Shown piece by piece: positions 60,407 to 64,000 of a stretch of 64,000 nt of DNA; the stretch's first letter is position 1; each line of letters starts with the position of its first letter. The notes beneath the pieces are model-generated. The model was not told the origin of the DNA, did no database searches, and saw only the letters and a list, made by a program, of their open reading frames with translations. The stretch covers positions 310,001-374,000 of the forward strand of contig OY762939.1 in NCBI GenBank assembly GCA_963666965.1, given 5' to 3'. The stretch is from Proruminimicrobium sp963666965 (GTDB taxonomy: Bacteria > Elusimicrobiota > Endomicrobiia > Endomicrobiales > Endomicrobiaceae). The position numbers and the translations under genes are program-made.

Positions 60407-61330
60407 ATGACAAAACCGAAAGTTGCAATAACAATTGGTGATCCGGCGGGAATTGGGCCGGAAATAACTTACAGGGCTATAAATTCTTTGAAAGTGCAAA
60501 GAGTTTGCAGCCCTGTCGTTTTTGGCGATAAAAAAATATTAGACTCGTATTTTAAAAAAAACAAAGCAAAAGCGGAATTTATATATTCGTCCGATTTTAA
60601 CGCCGAAATTAAAAACGGAGCTCCTTCAAAGATATCGGGGCTTATAGCCTGCAAAGCGATTGAAGCTGCCGTAAAATACTGTATGCAAGGCCCGGCGCGC
60701 TCAATGGTAACGGCGCCCGTTTCAAAAGAATCTTTTAAACTTGCCGGCTTGAAAGTCCCGGGCCATACCGAATATCTGGCGCAGCTTACAAATTCAAAAA
60801 ACTACTGTATGATGATGATGTGCTCAAAAATAAATTCCGTAATGGTAACAAGACATCTTGCCGTAAATAAAATTTCATGCAGCCTGACTGCTAAGGAAAT
60901 AATATCAACGGTAAAAACGGCATCAGCTTTTATAAGCAGGTTTAAAAAAAATCCGAAAACCGTTATATGCGCGCTAAATCCGCATGCCGGCGATAACGGC
61001 ATTTTAGGCCTTGAAGAAAAAGAAATCATAGCTCCTGCGGTAAAAAGCCTTAAAAAAGCCGGTTTTAACGTAACAGGGCCTCTTCCTGCCGATTCCGCCT
61101 GGATGAAAACAATAAACGGCGATTTTGACCTTATAACCGCAATGTACCATGACCAGATAATGATCCCTCTTAAAGTAATTGCTCCAGAAAAAATAATAAA
61201 CGTAACGGCAGGCCTTCCCTTTTTAAGAACTTCCCCCGGACACGGAACGGCTTTTGATATTGCCGGCACAAATACTGCCGACGAATCGGCCATGATTGAA
61301 TCCGTTATTTTTGCGGCAGAACGCTCTTAA
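60407..61330 (+). CDS. pdxA: 4-hydroxythreonine-4-phosphate dehydrogenase
   Basis: NAD-dependent enzyme of the DXP-dependent vitamin B6 pathway. The 307-residue protein has KVAITIGDPAGIGPEITYRA, PGHTEYLAQLTNS, MYHDQIMIPLKVIA with the metal-binding His-Asp, and RTSPGHGTAFDIAGT. It is slightly shorter than E. coli PdxA (329). The ATG follows the SurA-like gene by 11 nt, the common surA-pdxA order seen in Proteobacteria. Confidence 0.95.
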   Translation: MTKPKVAITIGDPAGIGPEITYRAINSLKVQRVCSPVVFGDKKILDSYFKKNKAKAEFIYSSDFNAEIKNGAPSKISGLIACKAIEAAVKYCMQGPARSMVTAPVSKESFKLAGLKVPGHTEYLAQLTNSKNYCMMMMCSKINSVMVTRHLAVNKISCSLTAKEIISTVKTASAFISRFKKNPKTVICALNPHAGDNGILGLEEKEIIAPAVKSLKKAGFNVTGPLPADSAWMKTINGDFDLITAMYHDQIMIPLKVIAPEKIINVTAGLPFLRTSPGHGTAFDIAGTNTADESAMIESVIFAAERS

Positions 61331-61429
61331 AAACCGTTTTTAAGAGACTGTTTCGGCTCTTATTTATTTTTATCTAAAAAACTTAAAAATTTCAAACTGA
61401 TTTTAAGTTAAATTTTGTTTCATTTTTAC

Positions 61430-61458
61430 TTGACTATTTTATAGTAATTTTATATATT
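61430..61458 (+). promoter_or_regulatory. Promoter of dnaA
   Basis: TTGACT, 17-nt spacer, TATATT, upstream of the dnaA leader. Confidence 0.6.
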
Positions 61459-61463
61459 TTTAT

Positions 61464-61486
61464 TATCGGTAAACCGATATTTTTTT
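61464..61486 (+). promoter_or_regulatory. Inverted repeat followed by T-run in dnaA leader
   Basis: TATCGGT-AA-ACCGATA, a perfect 7-bp inverted repeat with 2-nt spacer, then seven T. It falls just past the predicted transcription start, so it could be an operator or a short attenuator hairpin (6 bp with a TAAA loop). Confidence 0.5.
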
Positions 61487-61548
61487 AACTTTGCAAAAAT
61501 ACAAACCGCAAATCATAAAAAACAGAGCTTTTTTTAGTTATTCGCATA

Positions 61549-61613
61549 TGTGGATAACTTGGGGATAATGTGAATATTTCAATACAAGATGCCTGGAAGA
61601 AGGTTGTGGATAA
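61549..61613 (+). other. DnaA-box cluster at dnaA start
   Basis: TGTGGATAA (perfect complement of TTATCCACA) at 61549-61557 and again at 61605-61613, with a one-mismatch box TGGGGATAA at 61560-61568. They flank the GTG start codon and could serve dnaA autoregulation and/or replication initiation. Confidence 0.8.
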
Positions 61614-62928
61614 CTTATCCGTTTCGGTAGGGCAGGAAACTATAAATTTATGGATAAAACCAACTTACCCGGTATCACTCGTTGACGGTGTTTTAACTTT
61701 ATCCGTTCCGAATATTTTTTTCTCAAAAAGAATTGAAGAAAATTACCAGCAGATTATAGAAAAAACGCTGACGGAATGTTATATTGAACCGATAAAAATA
61801 GCGTTTCAGGTTCAGAAAGACGTTATTCCGATAATAGAAAATATTGAAAAAACTCCTATACATCCCGACGTTCCTTTATCGTCGACGATAAAAGATCAGA
61901 TAAATTCAAAATATACTTTTGACAGATTTGTCGTCGGAAATTCAAACAGATTCGCGCAGGCGTCCGCCGAAGCTGTGGCAAAAAGTCCGGGCAAACAGTT
62001 TAATCCTTTGTTTATTTACAGCGGAGTGGGCCTCGGAAAAACCCATTTGCTGCACGCTATCGGAAATGCAATGAAACAGCAGAATCCGAATTTCAGGCTT
62101 TTATACACGTCGTGCGAAAAATTCGTAAACGAGTTTATCGCAAAAATCCGTTCCGGAGACTCCGAGCAGATTGCATCGTTTAAAAATAAATACAGAAATC
62201 TTGATTGTCTGTTTATCGACGACATTCAGTTTTTAATGGATAAAGACAGTTCTCAGGAAGAATTTTTTAATATATTTAACGAGCTTAAAGAAAGCGGAAA
62301 GCAGATAGTGATAGCTTCCGACAGGCCTCAGAATGAACTTCATAAAATAGAAGAAAGACTCATATCAAGATTTAAATGGGGTAATACAGTCGACATAAAA
62401 CCGCCCGATCTTGAAACAAGAATCGCAATATTGAGAAAAAAAGCTGAAGAAGAAAATTTTGCAGTACCCGACGACATTATTTTGTTCGTCGCAAAACAGA
62501 TAAAATCAAACATAAGAGAACTCGAAGGAGCTCTTTTAAGAGTAACTTCTTTTATAAAATTTACAAATACCCCTTTTACACTTGATACAGTAAAAACTCT
62601 TTTGAAAGACGTAATCAAAACGGATGAAGATATAAAAATAACTATAGAAAAAATACAGCAGGTTGTCGCCGATGAATACACCGTATCTGTAAAAGATCTC
62701 AAAGGCAAAAAGAGATGCTCTCAGATCGTTATGCCCAGACAAATATCAATGTATCTTGCAAGAACAATGACAGATACTTCAACTACGGAAATAGGCGATG
62801 CTTTCGGCGGAAAAGACCATACGACTGTTATGCATGCCTGCAACAAAATAAAAGAAAAAGTTGAAGTTGACGCTTATTTTGCGGCGCATGTAAACAAACT
62901 TATTAAGATTATAAAAACCGAAGAATAA
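61570..62928 (+). CDS. dnaA: Chromosomal replication initiator DnaA
   Basis: Replication initiator ATPase, 452 residues, starting at GTG 61570 (an ATG one base earlier is out of frame). It has an N-terminal domain I (IQDAWKKVVDNLSVSVGQET), AAA+ P-loop GVGLGKTHLLHAIG, Walker B FIDDIQFL, and the DnaA-box-binding helix-turn-helix with GGKDHTTVMHACNKI. DnaA boxes overlap its own start, implying autoregulation. It is followed by dnaN after a 223-nt AT-rich gap. Confidence 0.98.
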   Translation: MNISIQDAWKKVVDNLSVSVGQETINLWIKPTYPVSLVDGVLTLSVPNIFFSKRIEENYQQIIEKTLTECYIEPIKIAFQVQKDVIPIIENIEKTPIHPDVPLSSTIKDQINSKYTFDRFVVGNSNRFAQASAEAVAKSPGKQFNPLFIYSGVGLGKTHLLHAIGNAMKQQNPNFRLLYTSCEKFVNEFIAKIRSGDSEQIASFKNKYRNLDCLFIDDIQFLMDKDSSQEEFFNIFNELKESGKQIVIASDRPQNELHKIEERLISRFKWGNTVDIKPPDLETRIAILRKKAEEENFAVPDDIILFVAKQIKSNIRELEGALLRVTSFIKFTNTPFTLDTVKTLLKDVIKTDEDIKITIEKIQQVVADEYTVSVKDLKGKKRCSQIVMPRQISMYLARTMTDTSTTEIGDAFGGKDHTTVMHACNKIKEKVEVDAYFAAHVNKLIKIIKTEE

Positions 62929-63151
62929 TTGTGCATAAGTTTTCCGATTTCTCCGGTTGAGACTGTAAAACTTTTTTGGTGTTGATAACTCTGATAACTT
63001 TTTTAAGTTTTACACAGGTTTTCAGTGTTTTTGGTGTTTTAATTTTTAATTGAATTTTCAATTTGTTTTTGTTTTGTTTTTGTTTTATCAACAGTATACA
63101 GCAGCTTATTATTAGAATTCTTATTTTTTATATAAAAGGGAGGAAACGGTA
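62929..63151. other. dnaA-dnaN intergenic region, candidate oriC
   Basis: An AT-rich gap with DnaA-box-like sites at 62930-62938 (TGTGCATAA), 62980-62988 (TGTTGATAA) and 63085-63093 (TTATCAACA), each one mismatch from consensus. It includes T-rich runs and AATTGAA/TTCAATT suited to unwinding. No gene is visible in it. Confidence 0.6.
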
Positions 63152-64000
63152 ATGAAAGTAATTTGTTCAAAAGATGAATTAATAAAGGGTATGCAATTGG
63201 TTCAGCCGGTAATAACTTCAAAAGCTACACTCCCGGTACTTTCAAATTTTTTATTTGAAACAGACGGACAGAAAGTGAAATTGTCGGCTACCGATTTGGA
63301 AATAGGAGTTAACTGTTATATAAAAGCCGATGTTCAGAAAGAAGGCGGAATTACTATACCTGCAAAAAGATTTGCCGATATAATAAGAGAACTCCCTGAC
63401 GGAGATATTGAAATAAAAGCAGATGAAACAAAGCAGATAAATATTAAATCTGCAAAATCAAAATTTACGCTTATGGGGATAGATAAAAAAGAATATCCCA
63501 CTCTTCCGGAATTTCCGAAGGATAACGTTGTAAAAATAAAAACTTCTGTATTGAATTCTCTTTTTAAAAAAACCGTATTTGCCGTTTCAAAAGACGAACA
63601 GAGATATGTTCTTAACGGAGTCTATCTTTTGATAGACAAAGGCGACATAAAAGCAGTCGCTACCGACGGAAGAAGGCTTGCCTATATATGCGAAAAAACA
63701 AATGACGCAAAAGTTTCCGGAAAATCAATAATACCGACGAAAGCAGTATCGGATATTTTAAGACTGCTATCTTTAAACGACAAAATTGAAGAAGCTACTC
63801 TCGGATTTTCCGACAATCAGGCTGCCGTTGAAATAGGAGATATAACATTTCAGGCAAATCTTATCGAAGGAGTATTTCCGAATTACGAGCAGGTAATACC
63901 TAAAAAATCAAATTCAAAAATAAAAATAAAAACAGAAGAATTTATGGCAGCCATTAAACAGATGGCTCCTCTTACCAGCGGTAAAATAGCGTCTGATAAA
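63152..64000 (+). CDS. dnaN: DNA polymerase III beta clamp (3' end cut by window)
   Basis: Sliding clamp of the replicase. 283 codons are visible of about 370 expected; the window ends inside the gene. It opens MKVICSKDELIKGMQLVQPV, continues with TLPVLSNFLFETDG and ATDLEIGVN, and has VLNGVYLLIDKGDIKAVATD and GRRLAY, all clamp signatures. The ATG has a strong AGGGAGGA site. Order dnaA-dnaN is standard for bacterial origins. Confidence 0.97.
   Translation, partial: MKVICSKDELIKGMQLVQPVITSKATLPVLSNFLFETDGQKVKLSATDLEIGVNCYIKADVQKEGGITIPAKRFADIIRELPDGDIEIKADETKQINIKSAKSKFTLMGIDKKEYPTLPEFPKDNVVKIKTSVLNSLFKKTVFAVSKDEQRYVLNGVYLLIDKGDIKAVATDGRRLAYICEKTNDAKVSGKSIIPTKAVSDILRLLSLNDKIEEATLGFSDNQAAVEIGDITFQANLIEGVFPNYEQVIPKKSNSKIKIKTEEFMAAIKQMAPLTSGKIASDK

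Overview
The window is a gene-dense, AT-rich bacterial chromosome segment from a diderm (Gram-negative-type) anaerobe. It encodes a TonB-dependent receptor, an OmpA-family protein, SurA-like chaperones, lipoproteins and an O-antigen ligase-like protein. It also carries Gram-positive-style control genes (HPr kinase, a YvcK-type protein, HrcA with CIRCE operators). This mix, with GH57, pyruvate phosphate dikinase and a complete mannose-type PTS, suggests Elusimicrobiota, perhaps the Endomicrobium group; that placement is inference, not proof. dnaA and dnaN lie at the right end, so the chromosomal origin is probably inside the window.

Layout. 0-11 kb (minus strand): a sugar-uptake and regulation operon, hpf-ptsN-hprK-rapZ-yvcK-IIA-IIB-GH57-IIC-IID-ptsH-ptsI, then an outer-membrane protein. 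It holds the whole PTS phosphorelay, the HPr Ser kinase and an intracellular glucan-acting enzyme. 11-16.8 kb: heat-shock operon hrcA-grpE-dnaK-dnaJ behind a sigma70-type promoter bracketed by two CIRCE operators. A foreign-looking small membrane protein and two hairpin elements sit between dnaK and dnaJ. 16.8-31.5 kb: O-antigen ligase/TPR protein, tRNA-Thr, TPR protein, CorA, cold-shock protein, aroB-aroQ, a 1247-residue repeat protein, radical SAM enzyme, envelope proteins, EngB, BI-1 family protein, Nudix hydrolase and a 34-residue lysine-rich peptide. 31.5-38.2 kb: xerC, topA, dprA, an ankyrin protein and a sugar epimerase. 38.3-47 kb: PcrA helicase and a surface-sugar cluster (gmd, DegT aminotransferase, methyltransferase, cupin, two B12-radical SAM enzymes). 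46.9-49.2 kb: NikR and a TonB-dependent receptor. 49.2-53.9 kb is accessory: tRNA-Pro, a polytopic membrane protein with a possibly sequestered ribosome-binding site, a 58-residue membrane peptide, an AbiJ-type abortive-infection protein beside a uracil-DNA-glycosylase-like protein, two more hairpins, and tRNA-Lys, -Val and -Cys. 53.9-64 kb (plus strand): ppdK, OmpA protein, orphan PqqD-like protein, two PpiC/SurA foldases, pdxA, dnaA and dnaN (cut by the window end).

Most unusual signal: four related imperfect-palindromic hairpins, in two pairs, with a shared tip motif (GTGTAC...GGTAC) on divergent but self-complementary stems. In the dnaK-dnaJ pair, a 35-nt tip is identical while all four stem differences are compensated on the opposite arm. 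Each pair abuts genes that look horizontally acquired. This may be an undescribed mobile or structured-RNA element family associated with cargo genes.
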